DNA of 64,000 nucleotides from Ochotona curzoniae (Eukaryota > Chordata > Mammalia > Lagomorpha > Ochotonidae): NCBI RefSeq assembly GCF_017591425.1, contig NW_024465751.1, positions 4,526,001-4,590,000 on the forward strand. Direction: 5' to 3'. Position numbers and translations under genes: made by a program. Below the pieces are notes generated by a model. That model saw only the letters and a list, made by a program, of their open reading frames with translations. It had not been told where the DNA came from and did not search any database. This document shows positions 11,229 to 23,500 of the stretch, piece after piece (within the stretch, counting starts at the first letter, position 1; each line of letters starts with the position of its first letter).

Positions 11229-14045
11229 ATATACCTAATTTAGACATTCAGTTGTTTAAATTTTTTTCCAGTGGTACCTTATGGCATAGGTGATGTACTA
11301 CATAGCAAGTATAACCGATAAGGTTAGGCACAACTTGGTGTTTGTCTTTTACTACCTCCTGGCATCTGCCATCTACCATGGTGACTTTTGGGCTGTCCTC
11401 AAGACAAGCCATGGTATCTCTAGCTACTGTGCATTTAATGTGATTCTACTTTTGTCTTGAAAACTTGTATTGGCCCATTTTCCACCAGTCTGATTCCTCT
11501 TTTAGGGACCTCCTTACCTGCTATTTCTTCCACCATCATCAAACAAACAAAGCCCTCCTCGTGTCTAGAGTGTAAGCTTTTGCTCTGTGCTTCTACAGCA
11601 GCTCACCTATCACATAACACTATAAATACTTGTTTAATTTTTAGTTCTAGTCATTATAGTCCCTGGTTAAATGCCCTGAAAAATATACCAGGTCATAGTT
11701 ACCATTGAATTTCTAGCATCTTAGGCTTTTGACAGGAGGAATAGTTTGTTCTCATTACTTCTCTTGCCGTGTCTATTCAAGGCATACCAGATGGATTCCC
11801 TTTCTGATCACACTAAACTGGATTTCTCTCATAGCTCTTTCTTTGTACTTCATGTTTTCTTAGTCAGAAATGTCTTTTCCCCTTCCTCGCTTTCTCTAAT
11901 TGAGTTCATCTGAGGCTAGTCATATAGTTTTAAAATGCCTGTTTTACATAATTTATTATAATCAGATTAGCTAAAATGACTCTAAACATCATCTGTACTA
12001 CAGAAATAGCATCATCTGTGCACAATGAAAATTCTCAGAAAGAACCCTGAAATGTCTGATCATGATTTGCTATGTGAACTGAAAAAAGAAAAAAGGATCC
12101 TGGCCTCTGGATCTTAACTTTCTTCTTGGCATTATAGGGGATGAGATTAGGTGAACTCAAAGGATCTCTCAAATGTTGTGATTTGTAGGATAAAAAAGAA
12201 TTCTACCTTTATGGAAAGACCTGTTTATGGTCTATTAGGCCAAAACAGTGGGTTCCCAAATTCAAATTTGTTAGTAAACCCCTTGGCTGATTGTTGCTCT
12301 GTCACCACAGTGGGCTGTGGTCACTTCAGTGGGTCGTGAGCTTGTCTTGTCCAAGTGCAGGTTTTGGTTCTAGGTAAAACTAGATACTTTCTGGTCCCGT
12401 TTCTATAGCTTTTTCACCTTGATCAACTTCCTATTCTCTGAGCTATGGTTCTTTCCTCTATAATTTGAATACCAAGGAAGTATATTTTTAAATGATGATA
12501 GGAAGATTAAAGATGATATATATAAAGTGTTTATGTAATAATCACTTAGTGATTATCTGTTATGATGATGGCCATGATAGCATGGTTGCTGCTATTACTT
12601 GATGCGAACTGAGTGCCACAGATAGACGAGGATTGAAAGAGGAGATAGTAAAGACAGGAGATTTGCTTTGTGTGGTGAGATAGCAATTAAAAAATATTGT
12701 TGATTGGAATGGTGCTCTGCACCCAGCAGGAACTCAATAAGTATGTGCTCAATAAGCAGGAGGGAGGATTTTTCCTTACAACAGGGCTAATGAGAAAACA
12801 GTCCTGAGATTAACCTCTGGCTATTTGAAGGAATTGCAAATGATGTATCTCTGTTGGAGATGGAGTGAGTTTTTAGTGTAATTAGAGCGCAAGGAAGCCA
12901 TTTTAGTTGGTTCTTTGGGAAGCATTTCAGAACCTGGATTTCACCCACCCAACAGCTCTTCCTCATGCTTTGTTTTTTCAAACAGAAACAGAATCAAGTC
13001 TCTTTAACGTATAGCATTTGTATCCTTTCCAACTAATGCAAAGTAAAGGTAGATTTGTTGTGAAGTATCATTGCTACCTAAAGCTATGAGGTAGAGTGAC
13101 ATGCTTTTCTATGCCTGAAGAATTTTCTCATTGAAGGAATGTTTCTTGGATGAAGAGGCAAAAGCTGCTACATTTCTTCAAAGATAGGACAAATGCTATT
13201 TTCTTTTTGAGCAGGGAGTCCTGAAAAGGGGGAGGGAATGAAGAAAATGTATACCTCTGATGTTTCTGATAATCTTGCAAAAAGTACACAGCGAAACAGT
13301 CACTCCTGGGACCACCTCCTGGTCTGGTGTTTCCCTTTCTGGGAAATTATCTAAGATCCTTCCGAAGATAGAAGAGCAGCAAAGTCTACAGGTTGGTGTG
13401 GCCAGTTAATTAGGACTTCTTGGGTGTAGAATGGTTACTACAGAGTCCCATTCTGACACAGACCTTTGCTCAACTTCCCTCTATGCACTCAGAAACATGC
13501 TTAGAGAGATGGGATCTAAGTGCAGCTGCAGGGTCCTGTTTCAAACCCCCTAGGTTTGATGCTTTCCAGGTTAATACAATTTTCAACAAAAACTGCTGAT
13601 CTCTTACTGTGTGCTGGGTAGTGTTTTGTGCCCTAGGCTCTTCTTAACCCTGATGTCACTAGGGTTATCTGGGAAAAACCGATATTTAGGCTTGATTCTC
13701 AGAAATTTCTATTTAATTGGGTTAGGGAGGAACTTGAGCACTAATGTTCTTATGAGGTTCCACTCTAAAGGCAGAAAGATCCAGGGATTGTGAAGGAAAT
13801 GCAGGAACTGGGAAGCTGTTACAGGGCAATGTTTCTCAGCATCGGTCAGTTGTGTATCCCATGTCTGGCTTTGTGGACACTACTGTGCCGTTGATTACAA
13901 AGCAGCTTTATTTACAACTTTCGTAAACACCTACCGTGATTTGAAAACCATTTTCTTTGCCATTAATAAACAATAACACATAAGATTAAGGAAAGTAGAT
14001 TCAACAATACTTGTAGTTCAGACTTGATATTCTGAAAAACATTGG
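11229..14045. other. Mostly unique sequence with MIR/L2-like relics
   Basis: No gene recognised. 11450-11930 has an L2-like flavour, 12545-12765 ends like a MIR/L2 tail ('ggaactcaataagtatgtgctcaataag'), and 13590-13800 resembles a reverse MIR ('actgtgtgctgggtagtg...'). All are too worn for firm boundaries. Confidence 0.4.
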
Positions 14046-14049
14046 TTAA

Positions 14050-14285
14050 ATGGCAAGGATGTGGGATTTGGAGGAGATGGACTTGGGTTAATATCCTAAT
14101 TCTGTTGCGTGTTATCTGGATCCTTCTGTGCAAGTGACCTAGTCTCTCTCAGCATTGTTTCCCTCATGTACAGCCAGAATCCATAGCACTACCATGCACT
14201 GTTTTTTATGCCGAGTAAGAGATTGTTCTCAGAGAATACCTAGCTCATTGCTGAGAACTTGGTAGATACTTCTGAAATAATAGCT
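14050..14285 (+). mobile_element. MIR SINE relic
   Basis: Follows the MIR pattern in order: 'ggagatggacttgggttaatatcc' (head), 'ttatctggatccttctgtgcaagtgacctagtctctctcagc' (core: 'tgaccttgggcaagttac..ctctgagcctcagtttcc'), and 'cctagctcattgctgagaacttgg' (tail). Diverged as expected for this old family. Confidence 0.6.
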
Positions 14286-16630
14286 TTAAAAATTTTTTAT
14301 ACCAACTGTGTTTTCCTGTTAAAAAACTTATGGCTAAAGGTTTGAAAAATGCTCTCGGGGAAATAACATGTCAAGGGTTAAGGAGTGCTGTTAAGGTCAC
14401 TAAATCAAAGTGTCTCGGCACATGGGATAGGAAGGGTACAACGTAGCTAGCAGGAGATCATGATTCTTTGCCTAAATTTAGCTTCATAGAAAATCAAGTC
14501 AGAAAGCAAATTATTATTTAGTATTTTGTGTTGAAGAGTCTAGAACTGAATCTTTTCAGATAAGTCCTTTCACCTGTTGCACAGTATTTGGGCTTATCTC
14601 CTGCCTCCGTCAAAGTAGCTGTTTCTGGTCTTTGTAGCTGGGGTGTCCCATTTGACCTCCAACGGAGATTGGCTTCATGCTTTCATGACATTGGTTAGTG
14701 CTGCTGTTGTTGGGTGTCCTCCTTTCTGAGCAGCCATGGTTATGTGAATGTGTGTCCCCTATTCCCAGCAGCCTCCTGCATCGAAGCTGATCGATTGTTC
14801 ATATTACACCTCATGAATGACTTGCAGCAAGGCCCTGGAATGGGAGCATGTCACTTTAAGATTTGTGCTGATCTTCAATAATCAAGTCCCATGCATTACA
14901 AATTAAAGTCTTTAATTTGTCTTTATGAGCATGGTTTATCAGTAATCTCTAAAACTGAGTGACAAACAGATAGAATCAATTTGAATCTGTCACTTTCTCA
15001 TTGCAAGATTCAGCCAGCACCTATGTTTTGTAGACACAAAAGATCTTGAAGTGAGTAAGATGTTTTCCTGACCTCAAGAAGCTGAGGGTCTTTCGCGTAT
15101 ATAGATAAGTAATCCTGTAATGAAAGCTGAAATGAATGTTAAAGAGGAACAGCAACAAACAATTAAGGAAAGTGTGTATAGAAATCTTGTGCACATACAT
15201 GAGTGGCAATTTTACAAGAAATTGTTTCGTTTAGTGGTTAATCCTGGTGTTTATTCTAAGGATCTACTCTTTCCCTTTTCATGCATTCATGAAATGACAT
15301 AATTATCTAGACAGTGGCATGCTAGCTCCAGGAGTAGTGGTGGATGTCACGTTTAGCACTGTATATTTGATGCTGCCCTTAGTGGAGTCCTTGGCGCACA
15401 ACAGGTGTAGAATGCATGCTTGTAATAGCAAGCTGGGATATAGGTCTGTGAAAGGGAAATTGGTGCAATGTTTGGAATCCTGGAGTGCACGCTTGCTTCT
15501 GGGAAAAGTACTTCCCTTCAAGTTTAGTTGTCTTGAACTTTAAGTTGCCACGTCAGTACCTTTCAAAAGCTAAGGGGCTCTTAGTCCATAAGCACAATTC
15601 CACATGTATAACCATTCCTGGCAACTGAAGGAGCACCCATGAAAGTCAAAGGGGCTTTCTCCAAATGGACAAGATTTATAGCGTGAGAAGAGCTATATGA
15701 ATGTAGGCCAGAGGCCAAGGCTTCTCGTTTATTCCGTCATTGGCAGGTGAGGGCCTGAACAAGATGTAAACTACTGACTTCTGCAAGCCTCCTCTTGAAA
15801 TAAGCTGAGCCTAAAAGTTCTGCTCATACGCTTCTGGCACCCTGCTCTGGCATAAGGCAGTTCCTTGATTCCAGAGGGAGCAGGGCACAGCAAGAGAGGC
15901 TTTGCAGCCCAGCGCTGCTCTCTTGCTGTGTGGCCTGGTTGGCTTACTTTTCTGCCTTTGGCAGCAGAATGAAGGGGAGGGGCCTTCTGATGATAACTTA
16001 GCTTAAGTGTCCAGGAAATTGGGCCCGATCCCCCAGTGCAATGCTCAGCTCGGCTACTATTTACTGCCTGTGATTTATTGGGGGAAAATTCATTCTGTAG
16101 TCCTATAAGAGGGACTCCTCCTTCTTCCAGAAGGCTCATTTAGAATACAAAATCTGCTCGGAACATCATCTCCCTACTAAATTATAAACTTATTGATAAT
16201 GGAATTTGCATTGTAGCCTGTTTCTGCAGGGTCTATTTCATAGCAGATCCTCAGCAGACATCTGTCAGAGAAGGAATGAAGCATTTGCCCTTTTAAGGGT
16301 GCCCCAATGTTTCCTGGTTGGTCCCTTCGGATGTCTGTCTATCCACTGATGTCCTCTAGATGGCAGAATCAGCTCAATTTTGGACAAGACTCAGTTTGGC
16401 TGGGTGATGCTCCTGGGTGTAGTTGATTGGAAATCCAGTTTGATCTAGCTCACTGGGAAAGCTCAGAATAGCAAGGCTCTGGAAATGCCAGTCAACCAGA
16501 ATGAATCTTCTTTTCCAAGGAGTTGATGGACTCAGATTTGTCATCTCTCATCTTTTGCCTTCTGAGAAAAGAGATCTTCAGGCAAGAGGTGAGGAGGGTA
16601 GAAGAAAAGAGAAGCTAATGCCTCTTCTTC
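14286..16630. other. Unique sequence with two L2 tails
   Basis: 15000-15130 reads like a reverse L2 3' end ('ttttcctgacctcaagaagctgaggg') and 16165-16290 like a forward one ('tctatttcatagcagatcctcagcag...'). A minus-strand 122-codon ORF at 15771-16139 is the longest non-repeat ORF in the left third; I see no domain, Kozak context or splice context, and its sequence matches nothing I know. Confidence 0.4.
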
Positions 16631-16631
16631 T

Positions 16632-16980
16632 TTTTAAAGATTTATTTGAAAGATAGAATTGAGAGAGAGAGAGAGAGACAGAGAGAGATAGAGATAGAGA
16701 GACAGACAGAGACAGAGAGAGAGAGAGATCTTCTTTCTGCTGGTTCATGTATCACATGGCCCCAGAGCTGGAGTCGTCCAAAGCCATGAACCAGAATGTT
16801 CTTCCGGGTGTCTCACATGGGTTCAGAGGTCCAAGGACTTGGCCCATTTTCCTCTGCTTTTGCAAGATTGTTATCAGGGATCTGGATTGAAAGCGGAGCA
16901 GATAGGACTCAAATCGGTGCCTTAATGGAATTGTGGAGCTGCAGGCAGCACTTTACCTGCTATGCCACAGTGCTGGCCCT
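16632..16980 (-). mobile_element. CSINE with expanded (GA)n segment
   Basis: Starts with the tail signature TTTTTAAAGATTTATTTGAAA (reverse of the T+ tail), then a long GA-rich tract at 16661-16729 where most copies have about 25-30 bases of 'acagagag', then 'ctgctggttcatgtatcac', the body and the head ending 'gccacagtgctggccctgg'. Confidence 0.88.
16661..16729. repeat. (GA)n polypurine tract
   Basis: About 69 bases of purine-rich GA repeats with GACA and GATA interruptions, inside the SINE. Polypurine on the plus strand. Confidence 0.85.
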
Positions 16981-17204
16981 GGAATAATCCTTGTTACCAC
17001 TTGTTATTTTGTAGCCTCACATGGTTTTTCTCATTCAATTCTCATAGCAGCCTACAAAATAAGTTATATTTTCATTTTCACTTTATAAACATTTCCGAGC
17101 AATAATCATGTGACAGCACCATCTCAGGCATTTTCACCTCTGATCACCATTTTATATTGGCAAAGGAAAGGTTAAAAATCAAGGATGTTGTTTAATGTTC
17201 TGTT

Positions 17205-17545
17205 TTAAAGATTCATTTTATCTTATTCTTAATTTGAAAGGAAGATTTTACAGAGACAGAAGGAGAGATATGAAGAGAAGATTTTCCATCTGCTGGTTCA
17301 CTCTCCAAATGACTGCAACGGCCAGAGCTGGGCTGGTCTAAAGCCAGGAGCCAAGAGCCAGGAGCCTCTTCCAGGTCTCCTCTGACGGTGCACAGAACCA
17401 AGCACTGGGCAACCCCCTGCTTCCGTCCCAGGCCATAAACAGAGAGCTGAATCGGAAGTGGAGCAACTAGGACATGAAATGCCACATTTCTGGGATGCTG
17501 GTGTCACAGGGTAGAGCTTGCTGTGCCACCATGCTGTACCCAATG
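17205..17545 (-). mobile_element. CSINE, minus strand
   Basis: Tail 'ttttaaagattcattttatc', then 'acagagacagaaggagagatatgaagag', 'ccatctgctggttcactctccaaatgactgcaacggcc', 'gaagccaggagc'-like sequence repeated ('agccaggagccaagagccaggagcc'), and the head ending at 'gtgccaccatgctgtaccc'. Fairly young. Confidence 0.88.
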
Positions 17546-17554
17546 CTCTGCTTA

Positions 17555-17815
17555 AAATTCCTGGGTCTCACATTAGAGTACCCGGGTTTGAGTCCCATTG
17601 ATTTATCACGCAACTTCCCACGAATGTATACTGTTGGAAGTAGCAGTTGATGGCACATGTAACTGGGTCCCTACCAACCATGCAGGTGAGTTGGATTGAA
17701 TTCCTGCTTCACGACTTGTTTTCCAGGTAGGCTACTGCTGGCAATGTGGGAGTGAAACAGTTGATTGGAGCTCGTTTCTCAAATAAATGAAAAACAAAAC
17801 TTAAGTAAAATAAAA
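17555..17815 (+). mobile_element. C-repeat of a different subfamily, plus strand
   Basis: Begins 'tcctgggtctcacattagagtacccgggtttgagtcccattg' (good B box, GGTTTGAGTCC near 17585), then 'ggaagtagcagttgatggcacatg', 'gggtccctaccaaccatgcag', 'ttggattgaattcctgcttc', and the tail 'gctcgtttctcaaataaatgaaaaac'. It is the older lagomorph C-repeat form, diverging right next to the minus-strand SINE. Confidence 0.75.
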
Positions 17816-18139
17816 ATCAAACATGAGGGAAATAGAAGCATTATGATTCTAATTAATTATTTGTATGTGACATAGGATGGAAGGAGTAGTCTGCTCTAGA
17901 CAGTGAGGTCTGCTAAGCCTGAATGGATGACCTCAACGTGTGGGCAGGTGGGAGCTGTGTGTGGCAGCTTCCTGGGTAGTTGTTTCTGCCCAGCAATTAC
18001 AGATGCCTTCCACCCTGGGAAGCTCTGGTCTGAAATGGGCTCGTCTTCTCCAGAACTCTCTTCCAGTTTTTCTTTCTTGCACATATTTTAGAGCTGGCTG
18101 GTAATTTGGGCAGAAAGTTGGCTGGGAAAATTCATCCTT

Positions 18140-18510
18140 CTTTTATTTAACACATATTTATTAAGCTCCCATTGTGGTTTGGACTCTGTTCTGTCAAGCA
18201 TGATCTGTGCAAAGTTGAAGCATATGGAAACCTTTCTTTTTTAAATAAAGGAATAAATTGATGCATGTGCAGAAATAATTAGAATCTTAGGTAGAAAATG
18301 CCAAGAAGCTTGATCAAATGTCTGAATTTGGAGGTAAAAGAAAGTACATCATTTCCAATAGGGGGCTCTGGGCTCGTTTCATGGAGGAGATGATATTTTG
18401 GCTGGACCTTGGCCTTCTGGATTATGTGGAATGAGGTTATTCAACATACAGTCAACTAAGACAGGAAGAACAGAGTGGGGACACAATGAAAGCCAATAAA
18501 ACTAAAGGGC
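18140..18510 (-). mobile_element. L2 relic, minus strand
   Basis: Matches the reverse of the L2 3' end: 'taacacatatttattaagctcccattgtggtttggactctgttctg' followed further on by 'tttcatggaggagatgatattttggctggaccttgg'. Diverged. Confidence 0.55.
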
Positions 18511-18596
18511 AAAATGTATGTACGGGGGATCATATGTCTTAGAATTTGCCAGAAAAGGAAAGCTGCACTCAGCTTCATTGGTCTTTCTATGCTGCA

Positions 18597-18655
18597 TTCT
18601 TCTTCCTCCTCCTCCTCTTCTTCTTCTCCTCTTTCTTCTCCCTCTTTTCCTCCCC
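18597..18655. repeat. (TCC/TTC)n microsatellite
   Basis: A polypyrimidine tract abutting the 3' tail of the minus-strand SINE that follows; on that strand it is polypurine, consistent with growth from the SINE's A-rich tail. Confidence 0.88.
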
Positions 18656-18975
18656 TTTTTAAGATTTATTTATTTTTATTGGAAAGGCAGATATGCAGAG
18701 AGAAGGAGAGATAAAGTGTCCACTAGTTCACTCCCCAAGTGGCCCCAATGGCCAGAGCTGAGCCAATCTGAAGCCAGGAGTCAGGAGCTCCTCCTAGGGT
18801 TCCACGAGGGTGCAGGGTCCCAAGGCATGGGCCATCCTCAGCTGCTTTACCAAGTCACAAGTAGGGAGCTGGAAGTGAAGTGGAAAAGCTGGGATGTGAA
18901 CTGGTGCCCATGTGGGATTCTGCCACATGAAAGGTGAAGATTTAACTGTTAGGTCATAGCACTGAGCTGGCCACT
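18656..18975 (-). mobile_element. CSINE, near full length
   Basis: Tail 'tttttaagatttatttatttttattgg', then 'aaaggcagatatgcagagagaaggagagataaag', 'actagttcactccccaagtggccccaatggcc', 'gaagccaggagtcaggagctc', and the head ending 'aggtcatagcactgagctggcc'. Head and tail are both present. Confidence 0.92.
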
Positions 18976-19114
18976 GTGCTTTTGTGGCATGATTGAATTT
19001 TCTTAGTCTTTTTTTCTTTTTTGCTTTATGGGTTTGATATTATGTTATTGGACACATGTAAATTTGGAATTATTGTATCTGGTGTTCTAATCCTTGTATC
19101 ATGAAATATGCCTC

Positions 19115-19412
19115 TTTATAATAAACATTTATTTGTTTGAAAGATACAGTGAAAACAGAAGAGCAAGAGGGAGATAGCCAGCTCTTTTATTTGCTGATTC
19201 ATTCCTCTTAGTGGCTGCAGTGGTTGGAACTGGGCCAGACTGAAGCCAGGAACTATAGAATTCCAACCAGATATCTTCCATGGGTGGTATGGCCCGGGTC
19301 CTTGGACCACTTTGGACTGTCTCATCAGACATATTGTAAGCACGGGAGGAGGAGCAACTGTGGCTGGAACTAGCACTGCAGTGTGGGATCCTGGAACTGC
19401 AAGTGGTTGGCC
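19115..19412 (-). mobile_element. CSINE, old
   Basis: Tail 'ataaacatttatttgtttgaaagatacag', body 'tttgctgattcattcctcttagtggctgcagtgg', 'tgaagccaggaac', and the head ending 'gcaagtggttggcc'. More diverged than its neighbour at 18656. Confidence 0.82.
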
Positions 19413-19819
19413 ACGAAATAAATTTCTTTGAATAATGTTCCCAACCTTAAAGTCTGTTGGCTGTTGCATGCTGTAAATCAGATTCCTTTTCTTTTTTTGA
19501 GTTTTTGATTAGCTCATCTTTTAAAATCCTTTTCCTTTAAACTTTTCAGTGTCCTTATCTGTAAGAACAGGCAAGCAGCATATAGGCTTTGTATAATCTG
19601 ACAATGGATGTATTTTCTAATTGAAGTCTTTGGTCTATTAGCCGTCAATATAATTATTGAAAACTGCTTTTAAAACGTGCTATTTACCTACTTCTGGATG
19701 TTTATTTTCTTTCTTGCTTTGTTTAGAAATACGGAAGTATTTATAAATTATGTTTCTGCTCTCTGTTGATTATACATTCTCTCATTAGTTGCACATTCTC
19801 TACTATACTTTCGTTGTTT

Positions 19820-20070
19820 ATCCTGGATGGAGACTGGTAGAGCGATTCCATCTATGGGTTCATCCCTCAGTGGCTAAGTGTGGGCCCCTGCCACAGTCAG
19901 GAGCCGGTAGCTCCATCTGGATCTTTCACATGAGTGACAGTCAAATTACTGAGGCATCATTGCTGCCTCCTGTGATGTGGAATGACAGGAAGCTGGAGCC
20001 AGGTACTGGATTCAGGCACTCCCATGAGAGATGGGCTTGCTAATGGCCAGACTAATTGCCTGCTCCTGTT
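19820..20070 (-). mobile_element. CSINE, old and partial
   Basis: Recognisable segments 'ccatctatgggttcatccctcagtggctaagtg', 'cagtcaggagccggtagc', 'caggaagctggagccaggtactggattcag' and 'tgctaatggccagactaattgcc'. The tail is lost. Confidence 0.65.
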
Positions 20071-20214
20071 TTTCACATACTATAAACTTCCCAAAGAGAT
20101 TTTGTTTCATGTGGTTTGTTTTCACTTAGAAGCATATTTGCCACCTGTATTATTCTTCATGTTTGCTTCTAATAGTGTCTCTATTAACTTTTAGACGCTG
20201 TGCCTTTAAAATAA

Positions 20215-22950
20215 TTATTTATTTTCCAGGTTTAACATTCCATTAGGTATCCGTAGCAACACATGGCAAGTAAAAAAAAATTAATGAAAACAGACAAAAT
20301 TTAAAAAATCCAAACAAAAAGGTAAGAAACCTACTGTTCCTCAGGAGTATGAGCAAAGACTGTGCACAGTAATCATATCCCAGATTGACGCTCACACCTA
20401 TAAATTACATTTTTTACTCTGTGTAGTAGTTGTTATAAATTAGGAAAAATGTAGTTGTCTTTTTGGGGCTGGCTTATTTCACCAAGCATAGTGGTTTGTA
20501 ATTACATCCATTTTGTTGCAAAAGACAAGGCTTCCTTCTTCTTAATGACTGAGTAGTATCTTATAATGCGTATGTACCACATTTTCTTTATCTAGTCAGT
20601 CATTGATGGGCACTGATTCCATTTCTTAACTATTGTAAGCCGAGCTGCTATAAGCATGGGGACACAGGCACCTCTCTTGTGTGTTGATTCTATTTGGGTT
20701 GGATCAGTTCCTAGGAATGGGATGCTTGGGTCTTATGGTAGATTTGTTTTCAAATATCTGAGAAATTTCCATACTGTTCCATGATTATTGCACTAATTTA
20801 TATTTCTACCAGCAGTGAATTAGAGCACCTCTCCCCCCACATGCTCACCAGCATTTATTGTTATTTAACTTTTGTATGATGACTATTCTAACTGGGGTGA
20901 GGCGAGCTTTTTATTTGCATTTCCATAATAACTAGTTGATGAGCATTTTTCATATGTCCTTGGGTCATTTGAATTTCTTCCTTTGATAAATGCTTGTTCA
21001 TGTTCTTTGCCCATTGCATAGCTGGAGTGTTTATTTTGTTTTTTGTTGAGTTTCTTGAGCTCTTCATAGGTTCAGAATATCAATCCTATATCAGATGCAT
21101 AATTTGCAAATATTTTCTCTCATCCTGTTGTCTGTCTCTTTGTTTTGTTCATGCAAAAGCTTCTTAGTTTGATGTAATAACATTTGTCTGTTTTGCATTT
21201 GCCTGATGGCTAGTTTGTTTCATTCTTCTGTACATGAAGACCCAGTTTTCTCGGCACCTCTGTTGAAGAGGCTGTTCTTTCTTCCTTTAATCATTTCAGT
21301 TAATTTGTCTAATTTTGGAATTAAAGTAATGCTAGCCTCACAGAAGGAGTTTGGAAGGATAGCCCCCTTTCCAGTTGTTTTAAGTAGTTTAACTTGAGAA
21401 TAATTAGGATTAGTTCTTGAAAAGTTTGGTAGAAGACAACAACAGTGCAGCCATCCAGTCCTGGTCTTTTCCTTCTTGGGAAGGTATTTGTTACTGATTC
21501 AGTCTCCATCTTAGCTATTGATCCATTTAGGTTTTCTGTGTCCTCATGACTCAACTTAGATGGATTGCATGTGTCTAGAAATCTGTGCGTTTCCTCTAGA
21601 TTTTAAAATTTGTTGACATGTATCTGTGATAATTCTTTTATATATGAATGACATCTGCTTTTGTATTTCCCTTTTAATCTATGAATTTATTAATTTGAGT
21701 CTTCTCCCTATTTTTTTTCTAATTGGACCAATGGTTTATTTTGCTTATTTATTTAAAAAAAGACAGCTCTTCATTCATGTGTTTTTTGTTTTAGTTTTAT
21801 TTATGTGTTTGATTTTAATTGGATCTTTCTTCCCACTAACATTGGGTTTGGTTCATTGTTTTTTTTTGTGTGTCTTTGAAATGTATTGATAGAGAATGTA
21901 TTTGATGTTGTTCTGATTTCTCAATATAGGCATGAAATTTGAATTTCCCTCTTAAACCCACTTTAGCTATATTCCATAATTTTGATATGTTGCACTGTCA
22001 TCTTCATTCATTTTCAGGAATTTTTGGATTTTCATTTGATTTCTTCTATGAGGTATTATTCATTCAGTATTGTATGCTCAGTCTCCATGTTTTCTGCACT
22101 GCACTGAATTGTTGATTCCCAGCTTTATTTCAGTGGTGGTCAGAAAAGATACTTGATTTGTTCTCTCTCTCTCTCTTTAATTTGCTGAGGCTTTCTTCTT
22201 GGCCTAGTATGTGGTCTATCCCGGAATAGGTTTGATGAACTGATGAAAAGAGTGTGTGTTTTGTATACACCCTAGGTATATATGTGATGAGATATTCCGC
22301 AGATATCAGATCAATGGTCCCTAATATAGATTAGGTCTGTTTTTCTTTGTTGATTTTTTGTATGATTGATGTGAGTTTCCTACTAGGATAATTTTGCTTC
22401 TGTCTAAAAGTTTCTCTTTTCTGTAAAGCTGATTGTTATGAATTATCTTTGTTTCTCTTTTTGCCTGGAAATGCTTTCCTTTTCACTGGTTACAAAGTTC
22501 TGCATCTGTCGCTTTTTTCTCGACCCTTTAAAAACATTATTTCGTTGTCCTCTACCTTCTGTTATTTATATTGAAAAATCTGCCTTGTGTGTTTTTTCCT
22601 TTGGGAGACATTGTGGTCTCCTTTATATTTGTACTGTCTGGATATTTTAGTATATTGTTTCTCTTCTGATTTATTCTCTCTTTAATCTTTCTCTGAAATT
22701 TTACATGTAAGTGAAACACGTGAATGTACCCATTTATTTTACATCTATTTTTCATATGTAAGCTCTATTTTCATCTGTGAATTTCCTTTGATAAAGATTC
22801 CATTTCACAACTCATTTCTTTTGCTGAATCTAATTAGCAACCAAATCTGTCCGTCAAGTTCTGAAATGCACTTATTTTATTTTGTCATTCTAATACCTTT
22901 ATTTGATTTTTAACTTCTTGAAAAAATTATCCATTTTTAATGCATTTGGC
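20215..22950 (-). mobile_element. LINE-1, old, with internal deletions (3' UTR, part of ORF2, ORF1 remnant)
   Basis: Minus-strand L1. 20215-21260 is a 3' UTR with the widely conserved reverse motifs ('ggctggcttatttcaccaagcatag', 'accacattttctttatctagtcagtc', 'gttgaagaggctgttctttcttcc'). At about 21295-21310 it jumps to the ORF2 RT/linker region ('taatgctagcctcacagaaggagtttggaagg', 'catccagtcctggtcttttccttcttgggaaggtatttgttactgattcagtctcc') and runs through endonuclease-side sequence ('cagtggtggtcagaaaagatac', 'tagtatgtggtctatcccgg'). Near 22400 it jumps again to ORF1 C-terminal-like sequence. No frame is open for more than about 85 codons; the left part of the RT domain and the ORF2 C-terminus are missing. 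Confidence 0.85.
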
Positions 22951-23084
22951 TCTGTATATCCTCTAGCTCTTTTGTGTGGCAACATGGTAGGATGGCCTTC
23001 AAGAGCTCTCTTCTGCTTCTTACTCATTGTGCGTCTCATGTAGAAATCACTCCCTCCGGAGCATGAGTGCTGTCTATGAATAGC

Positions 23085-23500
23085 ATAAGATATCACCACA
23101 TGATTAGGTTACATTATTTCACAAAGGAGATGGGAAGGGTAGTCACTGCTATCATGAGATTTCTCCATGGCCGACTGAAGAATGAGTCTGCAGCTGTCTT
23201 GGAAGAAGTAACCTGCCAATTTATGAAAAGGTCATACAATGAAGTCGTATCAGTGAACTCTAGGAGCTGTGCACCAGAAAGAAAACAACAGCACTCTTAA
23301 ATCTACAATCGCCGGAAACTGAGTTTTTCCAACACCTTGAATGAGTTTGGAAAAGGACCCAAGGATCTAGATGAAAATGCAACCTCATGGATTTCAGCCT
23401 GTTTGGGATCCAAAGCAGAGATGCCTGGATGGTTAACTTTTAGAAACCATGAAATAATACAGGAGTATTATTTAAGTGTCTAAGATTATGGTTTTTTTTG
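23085..23500 (+). mobile_element. MaLR-type (MLT1-like) solo LTR relic
   Basis: Order of motifs matches an old ERVL-MaLR LTR: 'acatgattaggttacattatttcacaaaggagatggg', 'ttggaagaagtaacctgccaatttatgaaaaggtcat', 'tctaggagctgtgcacc', 'aacaccttgaatgagtttgg', 'gatgaaaatgcaacctcatggatttcagcctg', and 'ggaaccatgaaataata'-like tail sequence. No internal retroviral genes flank it. Subfamily not assignable by eye. Confidence 0.65.

Noticed and set aside
15771..16139. 122-codon minus-strand ORF as a possible gene
   Set aside because: No recognisable domain, no start context or splice structure. Length is possible by chance in a locally GC-richer stretch.
16655..16732. CRISPR-like regular repeat
   Set aside because: A simple GA microsatellite with no spacers; the genome is mammalian.
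17298..17543. Overlapping ORFs of 60-110 codons across SINEs (here and at 28172-28667, 39254-39583, 41131-42011, 52629-53005, 59104-59394 and 62172-62478)
   Set aside because: They recur in every CSINE with the same peptide pattern (for example CLWPGKAVEDG), so they are shadows of the repeat, not genes.
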